Origin: Spirochaetales bacterium
GTDB taxonomy: Bacteria > Spirochaetota > Spirochaetia > Treponematales > Treponemataceae
Assembly (NCBI GenBank): GCA_003252395.1
Contig: QKEL01000011.1
Coordinates: forward strand, 372,001 to 436,000
DNA length: 64,000 nucleotides
Direction: 5' to 3'
In this document: in pieces, positions 41,108 through 48,753 of the stretch
Position numbering within the stretch: the first letter of the stretch is position 1
Layout: each line of letters starts with the position of its first letter
Notes under the pieces: model-generated
What the model was told of the DNA's origin: nothing
The model's input: only the letters and a program-made list of their open reading frames with translations
Database searches by the model: none
Program-made: the position numbers and the translations under genes

Positions 41108-42751
41108 ATGACCTTCCTGGAAGACCTGATCCGAATCCTTCAGGATTTTCTCGAATCTCTTTTTTCGTCCTCATCGCCGGAGTACAGAAAAAAAACGGAA
41201 CTCAGGCATATCCAAGCCGATTTACGCGCCATCACCCCGCCGATTTGGAGGGCGGACGGCGCGCTCCTTCCCGCTTTCCCCACCGCGATTCTGCAAGTGA
41301 ACGCCTTTCTCGCCTACGTTCGGGAAATTCTGGACGCCACCGTCTCCGCCCAGGACAAGAGGGCGGCAGAACGGTTCCGGGAGCTTCTTTTCGAGGCGGA
41401 ACTCCCCCCGGAACAGGGCGTGGCGCGGGATCACCTCACCCTGGCCTTTCGGACCCAGGAACTGGCCGAATCCAAGGATGTTCCCGAGCGGGTGGTGGAA
41501 GACCAGGGAAAGCGTCTTGCCCAGTACCTCAAACAGCTCGAAGGCCCCCAAGGAAAGCAGGCGGAGAGCAAGGTCCTCGCGGTCCTGGCGCTGGCCGATT
41601 TCAGCCATTTCAACTTCAACGAGTTCTTCAGTTATTTTGACCCCGCCTTTTCCTCGCATATTGGCCAGGGAACCACCGTGGAAAACCCGAGCTTCAAGAC
41701 GGTGGAAGTGGCCGAGATCATTCCCTCGCTCCTGGACCTCTATTACCTCATGACAGACCTGCGAATCGGGGAATCGCTGGCCCTCTCCGTCGCCACCCTT
41801 GACGCCCTGCGCAAAAAAACGGGCCTCAGCGAGGAACTTCGCGCGAAATCCTCCCGGCTCTTCCAGGCGATCGGCTACCTACTCGAAAAGAGGATCCCCG
41901 CCGCGACCCTTCTTTCGATAATCCGCGTGGCGAAGGACGATCCCGCCTACGTTCCCGACCATCCCCAGGAAAAGGCGGATTTCCTCGAGCACTACCGCGC
42001 GCGGCTCACCGAAAGCTTTGACGGGGATTCCCGAAAACTGCTCAAGGACCGGCAAAACAGCGAGACCAGGCAACGCCTTCGCGAAGTATTCGGCGAGGCG
42101 GAACTCTCGGAGCTCGAGGGATACAACGATAGCACCAACGCCCTCGTTCAGGAGTTCACGAGCCTTTCCCTGGACTGGATCGAACCGCTGAGGATACTGC
42201 GTACCTTCACGGACCGTTTTTTCATTCCCCACTTCGCCACAATCGTCAGAAGCGTGGTGGTCGAGGGCTATTTCCATAACCGGACCCTCCAAAGCACCAT
42301 GAGCGCCACCTATTACTATTGCGAGCTTCTCCCGTCGAAATTTTCCGAATTCGAGCGGCTGTTCGCCGAGGGAGAGCCCTGCAGCCTAAAGATCCTTACC
42401 GGCTATATCACCGAACTGGAAAAGGGCATGGATTTCGAGACGCCCCTCAGAAAGATGATCGAGAACATGAACGGCTTCGCCAAAGGGCTTCTGCAGCAAA
42501 CGGTCATGGAATACCTCGAACTGTACAAGTTCTGCCTGATGATCGTTGAGGACAGCAAAAAATCCGTCCCGGAGGTCATAACCAATATTCGAACCCTGGT
42601 AACGTCGGTGAAAAACCACGATTCGTTTCGGGCGCTGGAGCAAGAAATTGGAGTTTTTCGCAATTTTCTTGAAATAATGAAGAAATATGCTATAGTGGGT
42701 TCGTTAACTGTTCCCATGCGCGCCGGCGAGCAAGCGGAGAATTCTAAATAA
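41108..42751 (+). CDS. Uncharacterised helical protein, spirochaete-type
   Basis: A 547-residue protein with no membrane segment apart from a possible amphipathic N-terminal helix (FLEDLIRILQDFLESLFSSSS). It is predicted to be almost wholly alpha-helical, with many Leu-rich amphipathic stretches and no catalytic motif I recognise. It vaguely recalls a domain of unknown function found in treponemes, which I cannot confirm from memory. It is the first gene of a coupled run: its stop overlaps the next start (TAATG) of a diguanylate cyclase, so the two are probably made in fixed ratio. Starts from a leaderless promoter. Confidence 0.75.
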   Translation: MTFLEDLIRILQDFLESLFSSSSPEYRKKTELRHIQADLRAITPPIWRADGALLPAFPTAILQVNAFLAYVREILDATVSAQDKRAAERFRELLFEAELPPEQGVARDHLTLAFRTQELAESKDVPERVVEDQGKRLAQYLKQLEGPQGKQAESKVLAVLALADFSHFNFNEFFSYFDPAFSSHIGQGTTVENPSFKTVEVAEIIPSLLDLYYLMTDLRIGESLALSVATLDALRKKTGLSEELRAKSSRLFQAIGYLLEKRIPAATLLSIIRVAKDDPAYVPDHPQEKADFLEHYRARLTESFDGDSRKLLKDRQNSETRQRLREVFGEAELSELEGYNDSTNALVQEFTSLSLDWIEPLRILRTFTDRFFIPHFATIVRSVVVEGYFHNRTLQSTMSATYYYCELLPSKFSEFERLFAEGEPCSLKILTGYITELEKGMDFETPLRKMIENMNGFAKGLLQQTVMEYLELYKFCLMIVEDSKKSVPEVITNIRTLVTSVKNHDSFRALEQEIGVFRNFLEIMKKYAIVGSLTVPMRAGEQAENSK

Positions 42752-43794
42752 TGACCAGAACAAAAAGAGCCATTTCCAATGAAGCCTCAAAAGAAAAGCA
42801 AATCTATGATCTTAAACAGCTTCTGGAAATTTCCAAGAGCCTTACCTCGGTTATCGATTTCTCCACCCTTATAGAAGCCATCCTGTATACCTGCATGGGG
42901 CAAATGAAAACCCTGGGCGTGGCCATTTTCACCAAAAAGAATTTCGACGCCACCTATTTCCAGCTTAACCGTAACTACTGCGGCTTCGAGCTCGAGGAAA
43001 ACTGCGACTATTCCTTCCCCGAGGAGCACCCGCTTATCGCGCTCCTTTCACGGCCCAGCGCCTGTTACACGGTCGAGGACATCGGCGCCCTCATCCCCGC
43101 GGACGCGCCCCTGAAAGCGCTTTTCGCGCTGGAACCGTCCCTCATCGTCCCCCTGAAAACGAAAAACCACATCAATGGATTGCTGGTGCTGGGCGAGCAG
43201 ATATCTTCCGAGCCGTACTCGAACTACGAAAAAGAGCACATTTTGAACATAGCGTCGCTGGCGTCCATCGCCATAAGCAACGCCGCCCTCCTCGAGATGA
43301 GCACGACGGACATGATGACCCACCTGAAACTCAAGCACTATTTTTACACCGTGCTGATCGAACGGATGGAATTCAGCGCCGAACAAGACCTGCGCCTCTC
43401 CGTGGTCATGATCGATATTGATTTTTTCAAAAGGTTTAACGATACATACGGCCATTCCTGCGGCGATACGGTGCTTCAAATGGTAGCCAGCGTGATTCAG
43501 CAGAATACCCGGAGCCAGGATATGGCCGCCCGGTACGGCGGCGAGGAATTCGTGGTTATGCTCTGCGAGACGCAAGCCAGCGCCGCGATGAAGATAGCCG
43601 ACCGCATTAGGTCATCCATCGAAAACCTGGACATTCTCTACGACGGCCAGCACCTGAGCCTGACCGTTTCGGCCGGCGTCGCGGAGTACGATCCCCTGCG
43701 GGACAAAACGGCAAAGGCCCTGGTGGACCGCGCCGACAAGGCCCTCTACGAAGCCAAGGAATCGGGACGAAACGCGGTTAGGCAGTCGAAATGA
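42751..43794 (+). CDS. GAF-GGDEF diguanylate cyclase
   Basis: A 347-residue cytoplasmic enzyme. A GAF-like sensor occupies about 20-170 (SLTSVIDFSTLIEAILYTCM... SYEKEHILNIASLASIAISNA). The GGDEF domain follows, starting TTDMMTHLKLKHYFYTVL, with the active signature R-Y-GGEEF (263-267) and the RxxD inhibitory site RSQD (254-257), five residues before GGEEF. It should make cyclic-di-GMP and be feedback inhibited. It is coupled by a one-base overlap to the unknown protein upstream and by four bases to the GH13 gene downstream. Confidence 0.92.
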   Translation: MTRTKRAISNEASKEKQIYDLKQLLEISKSLTSVIDFSTLIEAILYTCMGQMKTLGVAIFTKKNFDATYFQLNRNYCGFELEENCDYSFPEEHPLIALLSRPSACYTVEDIGALIPADAPLKALFALEPSLIVPLKTKNHINGLLVLGEQISSEPYSNYEKEHILNIASLASIAISNAALLEMSTTDMMTHLKLKHYFYTVLIERMEFSAEQDLRLSVVMIDIDFFKRFNDTYGHSCGDTVLQMVASVIQQNTRSQDMAARYGGEEFVVMLCETQASAAMKIADRIRSSIENLDILYDGQHLSLTVSAGVAEYDPLRDKTAKALVDRADKALYEAKESGRNAVRQSK

Positions 43795-45464
43795 CAGGGC
43801 CCTGGTGGCGTTCCTCCGTATTTTATCAAATTTACCCCCGCAGCTTTCTCGATACCAACGGGGACGGCATCGGCGATCTTCCCGGGATCGTGTCGAAACT
43901 CGACTATCTGGCCGAATTGGGCGTAAACGCCCTCTGGGTTTCGCCCTTTTTCACGTCTCCCATGGCCGATTTCGGCTACGATATCAGCGATTACCGCGGC
44001 GTAGACCCGATCTTCGGCACCATGGAAGACGCGCGTCGCCTAATCGCCGAGGCGCATAAACGGCAGATTAAAATCATCTTCGACCTGGTGCTCAACCATA
44101 CCTCCGACGAGCATCCCTGGTTCGTCGAGGCCCGCTCTTCCCGGGACAACCCGAAGCATGACTGGTTCATCTGGAAGGGCCGGACCGACGCCCTTACCGG
44201 AAAAAGGCTCCCGAAGCCCAACAACTGGGTGTGCCAATTCGAGTTCAAGAGCGCCTGGTGGCCCAACGAAGCGACGGACGAATGGTACCTGGGCACGTTC
44301 ACGAGGCACCAGCCCGAGGTGGACTGGCGCAATCCGGAACTGCGGCAAGCGATGTACGACGTTATGCGGTTTTGGCTCGACGAGGGCGTGGACGGCTTCC
44401 GGCTCGACGTGGTGAACTGGTACGTCAAGGACGCGCAATTCCGTTCGAACCCGTTCTCCTTCAAGGCGAATCCCGACATCTTCCAACGGCATATATACGA
44501 CCGCAACCAGCGCGAGACCCACGAAATTTGCGCGGAAATGCGCCGTTTGGCCGAATCCTACCCCGGAGACCGGCTCCTTACGGGGGAGATTTTCTCGCAG
44601 GATCCGGCTATCGCCGCCTCCTATCAGGGAAACGGCTCCGACGAGCTGCACCTGGCGTTCAATATGGAGCCCCTCTATCTCGGCTGGCAGCCCAAACGCC
44701 TCGCCCGGGCCATTCGGGAATGGTACCGCCTGGTTCCCGCGGAAGGGTGGCCCAATCTCGCGTTCAGCAATCACGACCAGCCCCGGCACGCGACCCGGTT
44801 CGCGCCCCGGGGATTCGGGGGCCTACTCGCGAGGGCGGTTCCCGACCGCCATAAAAAAGAGCGGCTCCAGATCGCCGCGATGATGCTGCTCGCCTCCCGG
44901 GGAACGCCGTTTATCTATTACGGCGAGGAAATCGGCATGGAAAACGCCCCGATACCGAGAAAGGAACTGGTAGATCCCACGGGCATCACCTTTTGGCCCC
45001 TCCCGCTCGGAAGGGACGGGGAACGCACGCCGATGCAGTGGAACGGCAAGCCCCATGCGGGATTTACCGGGGCGGGCGCCAAGCCCTGGCTCAGGCTTCA
45101 CCCCGACTGGCCGAGCGTTAACGTTGAGGCCGCCATGCGCGACGGCGATTCCCTCTGGCATTGGTACCGGAAACTGATCGCGCTCAGGAAGGCAGAGCCG
45201 GCGCTTTCCCGGGGCTCCCTCGAATTCGTCGCCGAGGGGGAGCGGGGCGTTATCGCCTGGCTTCGCCGCGACGAAAAAACGGTCGCCTGTCTCATGAACC
45301 TTTCGGGGAGGCACCGGACCGTCCGCCTGGATTCCGCCGTACCGGCGACCGGGGCGGCGGCGACCGTGCTTCTCGGCAACCGGCGCGACGCGGGCGCTTC
45401 CGTCCCGGTCGAGCGGGTCCCCCTTGCGCCATACGAGGCCTTGCTGGTAACCTTGCCGGTATGA
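43791..45464 (+). CDS. GH13 alpha-glucosidase (oligo-1,6-glucosidase type)
   Basis: A 557-residue cytoplasmic alpha-amylase-family enzyme without signal peptide. Motifs: FYQIYPRSFLDTNGDGIGDLPG start, DLVLNHTSDEHPW, nucleophile D206 in GFRLDVVN, acid/base E266 in LTGEIFSQD and the transition-state Asp in FSNHDQPR. The pattern fits exo-acting alpha-glucosidases that release glucose from short malto- or isomalto-oligosaccharides; trehalose-6-phosphate hydrolase or a related enzyme remains possible. A C-terminal beta-domain (about 480-557) is present. It overlaps the GGDEF gene and the rhomboid gene by four bases each. Confidence 0.9.
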   Translation: MTGPWWRSSVFYQIYPRSFLDTNGDGIGDLPGIVSKLDYLAELGVNALWVSPFFTSPMADFGYDISDYRGVDPIFGTMEDARRLIAEAHKRQIKIIFDLVLNHTSDEHPWFVEARSSRDNPKHDWFIWKGRTDALTGKRLPKPNNWVCQFEFKSAWWPNEATDEWYLGTFTRHQPEVDWRNPELRQAMYDVMRFWLDEGVDGFRLDVVNWYVKDAQFRSNPFSFKANPDIFQRHIYDRNQRETHEICAEMRRLAESYPGDRLLTGEIFSQDPAIAASYQGNGSDELHLAFNMEPLYLGWQPKRLARAIREWYRLVPAEGWPNLAFSNHDQPRHATRFAPRGFGGLLARAVPDRHKKERLQIAAMMLLASRGTPFIYYGEEIGMENAPIPRKELVDPTGITFWPLPLGRDGERTPMQWNGKPHAGFTGAGAKPWLRLHPDWPSVNVEAAMRDGDSLWHWYRKLIALRKAEPALSRGSLEFVAEGERGVIAWLRRDEKTVACLMNLSGRHRTVRLDSAVPATGAAATVLLGNRRDAGASVPVERVPLAPYEALLVTLPV

Positions 45465-46096
45465 CCCTCAAGAACACCCTCAGAAAGCCCTTCCGCTACG
45501 AATTCTGGAACGCCGCGTTCGTCGTTATCGGACTAAACCTGCTCGTGTACCTCCTGATAATGCTGGACCCGACCCTTACCCGGGTGCTTTCCATGAATCC
45601 GCTGTACGTGATCAAGGGCGGCATGTGGTGGCAGCCCTTTACCTACCAGTTCGTGCACGCCAATATCTCCCATATTTTATTCAACATGCTCGGCGTGCTC
45701 TTTTTCGGGGTCGCCGTGGAACGGCGGATCGGCTCCAAGGAATTCCTCCTGTTCTATTTCCTTTCAGCCACCCTCTCGGGAATCGTTTCGCTCGTATTCT
45801 ACCTTATCGCGGGAATCGACTACGTATTCCTGATGGGCGCGTCCGGCGCCGTATTCTCCCTTCTGCTCGCCTACGCGACCCTTTACCCGCGCTCGGTCAT
45901 ATATCTGTGGGCCATCGTTCCCATTCCGGCGCCCCTTTTGGTTCTGGGTTACGCCGGCTTGGAATTTTTCAACCTGATCACGGGATCAAACCAGGGCGTG
46001 GCCCATAGCACCCATCTCGTCGGGCTCGGGATCGCCTGGGTCTATTTCCTGGTCAGATTCGGGATAAACCCCGCCAAGGCATGGTCAGGCAGATAA
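45461..46096 (+). CDS. Rhomboid-family intramembrane serine protease
   Basis: A 211-residue integral membrane protein with six predicted TM segments. The catalytic dyad is Ser128 in GASGAVFS and His185 in AHSTHLVG; the N-terminal W/HxxxN oxyanion motif appears as HANISHILFNML. It should cleave TM helices of substrate proteins, which are unknown. The ATG overlaps the GH13 stop (ATGA); the longer upstream frame is a shadow of the GH13 gene. The downstream gene starts within its last codons. Confidence 0.9.
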   Translation: MTLKNTLRKPFRYEFWNAAFVVIGLNLLVYLLIMLDPTLTRVLSMNPLYVIKGGMWWQPFTYQFVHANISHILFNMLGVLFFGVAVERRIGSKEFLLFYFLSATLSGIVSLVFYLIAGIDYVFLMGASGAVFSLLLAYATLYPRSVIYLWAIVPIPAPLLVLGYAGLEFFNLITGSNQGVAHSTHLVGLGIAWVYFLVRFGINPAKAWSGR

Positions 46097-46878
46097 GGGG
46101 CGAACCGACCCGGCCCGCGGCGGAGAGCGGCTCCGTGCGCGACCGCCGTCGCGCCGCGCTCCTTGCCGCGGCCGCGTTCGCCTTCTTGGCGCCCGCGGCC
46201 CTGACGGGCCAAAGCGCGAGCCAGGAAGAGCGCATACGGGCGCCGGTGTGGGTGTACGCCGAACCGGTCCCGGGAACGGCCCGCGACGGCGCGGGAACGG
46301 CCAGCGATGGCGCCGCACCCCCCGATTCGCCCGTCGATACCCGGCAAAACGGGCTCGCGCTTCCCGTCCGCGAGCTTACCGAGCTTTCCCGATTCGTCCT
46401 CGCGGGCATGATTTACGGCTGGAAGTACGAATACCGGCCCAGCGATAGGCTGCGAAACGTCGCGGAAGAGTTCATCCTCCGGCCCATCGGCGCCATCGCC
46501 GAGGGCGACCCCTCCTTTTCCCTCACCGGGCTTACCGCCGAATACCCCCGCCTTACCTGCTGGGCCCAATACGCGCCCAACGAGACTACCGCGCGCTGGC
46601 AGCGGCATTGGGAGGGAATAACGGTTCGGACCGGAAAGGGAACGGGCCGGGGCGAGCGGTTGGACGGGACGGCGGGAATCCGGGCGGCATATGAGGCGGC
46701 GCTCCTCAACGCCGTGCGCGAGCGGGCGCGAAAGCTGGAAAAGAACAAGCCGAAGGAAATTCGCGGCGAGGTGCTCCTCCGGCCGGAGCCCCGGCTTTAC
46801 GCCGACGCGGGACAGTTCGTCGCCGACGTCCGCGTGCTCGTTTCCATCGACGAATTGGTTCCTTGGACCTCCTTTTAG
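46081..46878 (+). CDS. Unknown exported protein
   Basis: A 265-residue protein with a signal peptide-like N-terminus: RDRRR then the hydrophobic stretch AALLAAAAFAFLAPAALTG, with a possible signal peptidase I site after ALTGQSA. A low-complexity Gly/Ala/Asp segment follows, then a folded part (about 95-265) containing ELTELSRFVLAGMIYGWKYEYRP and a charged helix near RKLEKNKPKE. I do not recognise the family. It overlaps the rhomboid gene by 16 bases and closes the 41108-46878 gene run; it could be a substrate or partner of the rhomboid, which is only inference from position. Confidence 0.7.
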   Translation: MVRQIRGEPTRPAAESGSVRDRRRAALLAAAAFAFLAPAALTGQSASQEERIRAPVWVYAEPVPGTARDGAGTASDGAAPPDSPVDTRQNGLALPVRELTELSRFVLAGMIYGWKYEYRPSDRLRNVAEEFILRPIGAIAEGDPSFSLTGLTAEYPRLTCWAQYAPNETTARWQRHWEGITVRTGKGTGRGERLDGTAGIRAAYEAALLNAVRERARKLEKNKPKEIRGEVLLRPEPRLYADAGQFVADVRVLVSIDELVPWTSF

Positions 46879-46886
46879 AAAGGCGC

Positions 46887-46959
46887 TTTTCCCTTTTTCC
46901 GAATAATGCTATAAATGTTCGAATAATGGGAAATCCGAACGGCCCTTCGGGCGGTTTGG
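46887..46959 (+). promoter_or_regulatory. pheS promoter, direct repeats and leader hairpin
   Basis: TTTTCC (46887-46892), 17 bases, TATAAA (46910-46915). CGAATAATG occurs twice, at 46900-46908 and 46920-46928, 20 bases apart and flanking the -10 box. A hairpin follows at 46935-46959: an 11-bp stem around a TTC loop with one mismatch and one G-T pair. It is not a T-box; no AGGGTGGNACC motif is present. AGGAG lies before the ATG. Confidence 0.5.
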
Positions 46960-46985
46960 CCGACCTACCGCCTCAGGAGTAATAA

Positions 46986-48542
46986 ATGGATGTTTCCGCA
47001 ATCGTAAAAAACCTGCATCCGCTCGAAATCCGCGTGCTTCGGTCCTTCGCGCCCGGCGTCGAACTGACGGCGGACAAACTCGAAAGGGAACTCGACTACA
47101 AACCCGGTCACGCGAACCAGGCCTTTTCCTGGCTTGGCGGCAAAGGCCTCGTGACCGAAGCGCGTCGCGAAGCCCGAACTTTTTTTGAAATAACCGAATT
47201 GGGCCGCGACTTCGCGAAAAAAGGAACCCCGGAAGAGCGCATTATCGCCCTCCTCAGGGACAAGGGACCCCATACCCTCCCCGAAATCGCCGCCGCCCTC
47301 GGCCTAGAAAACAAGGACGTCGGTTCCGCCTTCGGGACCCTTTCGAAAGAGGGTGCCGTGAGCATGGACGGCGACAAGAAGGCAGCCTTCGTGGCGATGC
47401 CGGCCGACAAGCGTTTCGCCGTCACCGTGGCCCTTATCCGGCTCGCGAGCGAAACCCCCTCGGGCACGATCGACCGCGCCCACCTGACCGCCGACGAAGT
47501 CGCCGTCATGGGAACCCTCGCCAAGAAGCGCGGCGCCGCCGACTCGCCCTTCCGCGTGCTCGAGCGCGAAACCGTCGTCTATACCCTCTCGCCGGAAGCG
47601 ACCGCCGTAAAGGCGGCCCTGGACGCCGCCGGAATCACCGGCGAGGAAATCGGCTCCATCACCCCGGCCATGCTCAAGTCCGGCGAGTGGAAGAAGGGAT
47701 CCTTCCGCGGCTACAACATCGCCGTACCCCCCGCGCGGGTCATTCCCGGCCGGACCAACCCCTACGTAAGCTTCCTCGAGAGCGTCAAGGACAAGCTTTC
47801 GTCCCTCGGCTTCGAGGAATTCGACGGGCCCTTAGTGGAAACCGAATTCTGGAACTCCGACGCCCTGTTTATGCCCCAGTTCCACGCCGCCCGCGACATT
47901 CACGACGCCTACTACGTGAAAAACCCGACCCACGCGAAATCCATCGAGGAACCATGGCTCTCGAACGTCGCCGCGGCCCACAAGGACGGCGGTAACACCG
48001 GCAGCCGGGGCTGGAACTACGCCTTCGACCGCGAGTTCACCAAGCGCCTCATACTCCGCAGCCAGGGCACGGCCCTCTCCGCGCACCAGCTGCATACCGC
48101 GAAAATTCCCGGAAAATACTTCGGCATCGCGCGGTGCTTCCGCTACGACAAGGTCGACGCGACCCACCTTTCGGACTTTTACCAGACCGAGGGCATCGTG
48201 CTCGGCGAGGAAGTGAACCTCAAGACCCTCCTCGGCTTCCTCGAAATGTTCGCCGTCGAGATCGCGGGGGCCACGGAAGTGAAATACGTGCCCGGCTACT
48301 TCCCCTTCACGGAGCCCTCCGTGGAAGTGCACATCAAGCACCCGGTGCTCGGCTGGTTCGAGCTCGGCGGCTCGGGCATCTTCCGCCCGGAAGTGACCCG
48401 CGCCATGGGCGTGGACGTTCCCGTGCTCGCATGGGGCATCGGAATCGACCGCATGGCCCTCATGGCCTTAGGCCTCAACGACCTTCGCGAGCTCTTCTCG
48501 GGAGACATCGAGGGCGTCCGCCTCAGGAAAGCGAAGTACTAA
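46986..48542 (+). CDS. pheS: Phenylalanyl-tRNA synthetase alpha subunit, archaeal/eukaryal type
   Basis: A 518-residue catalytic subunit that charges tRNA-Phe with phenylalanine. The N-terminal 200 residues hold winged-helix DNA/RNA-binding-like modules (LEREL, GHANQAFSWLGGKGLV; ALGLENKDVGSAFGTL), absent from ordinary bacterial PheS (about 330 residues). The class II core has motif 2 (ILRSQGTALSAHQLH, FGIARCFRYDKVDATHLSDFYQTEG) and motif 3 (GIDRMALMALG). This domain plan is shared with archaea, eukaryotes and spirochaetes. AGGAG precedes the ATG. It precedes pheT by 211 bases carrying a large inverted repeat. Confidence 0.96.
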   Translation: MDVSAIVKNLHPLEIRVLRSFAPGVELTADKLERELDYKPGHANQAFSWLGGKGLVTEARREARTFFEITELGRDFAKKGTPEERIIALLRDKGPHTLPEIAAALGLENKDVGSAFGTLSKEGAVSMDGDKKAAFVAMPADKRFAVTVALIRLASETPSGTIDRAHLTADEVAVMGTLAKKRGAADSPFRVLERETVVYTLSPEATAVKAALDAAGITGEEIGSITPAMLKSGEWKKGSFRGYNIAVPPARVIPGRTNPYVSFLESVKDKLSSLGFEEFDGPLVETEFWNSDALFMPQFHAARDIHDAYYVKNPTHAKSIEEPWLSNVAAAHKDGGNTGSRGWNYAFDREFTKRLILRSQGTALSAHQLHTAKIPGKYFGIARCFRYDKVDATHLSDFYQTEGIVLGEEVNLKTLLGFLEMFAVEIAGATEVKYVPGYFPFTEPSVEVHIKHPVLGWFELGGSGIFRPEVTRAMGVDVPVLAWGIGIDRMALMALGLNDLRELFSGDIEGVRLRKAKY

Positions 48543-48616
48543 AGCGACGACGAGGCGCCGAAACGGGAAGCGTTTCCCTTTCGGCAAAAGCGTTCAGATA
48601 TCTGAAATGCATTTTT

Positions 48617-48729
48617 GTCCGAACAGGGGAAGGACGCCGGGAAACCGGATATGGCCGAAACTTGCGCCCGCAGGGCGAGCCGTGAGGACATATCCGGTTT
48701 CCCGAAGCTGGCTCCGCCCCTGTTCGGAC
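48617..48729. repeat. Long inverted repeat between pheS and pheT
   Basis: Outer arms GTCCGAACAGGGG (48617-48629) and CCCCTGTTCGGAC (48717-48729) are perfect 13-bp complements. Inner arms GGGAAACCGGATATG (48639-48653) and CATATCCGGTTTCCC (48689-48703) are perfect 15-bp complements. Between outer and inner arms lie unpaired 9-base and 13-base segments. The 35-base centre contains the small hairpin GCCC-GCA-GGGC. No long T-run follows. It occupies most of the 211-base gap; the remaining bases hold nothing else I can name apart from the pheT ribosome site at 48742-48748. Confidence 0.9.
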
Positions 48730-48753
48730 GAAATAAATCACAAGGAGACTACT

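Noticed and set aside
46922-46985. T-box riboswitch in the pheS leader
   Set aside because: The hallmark AGGGTGGNACCGCG and specifier-stem layout are absent and the leader is too short.
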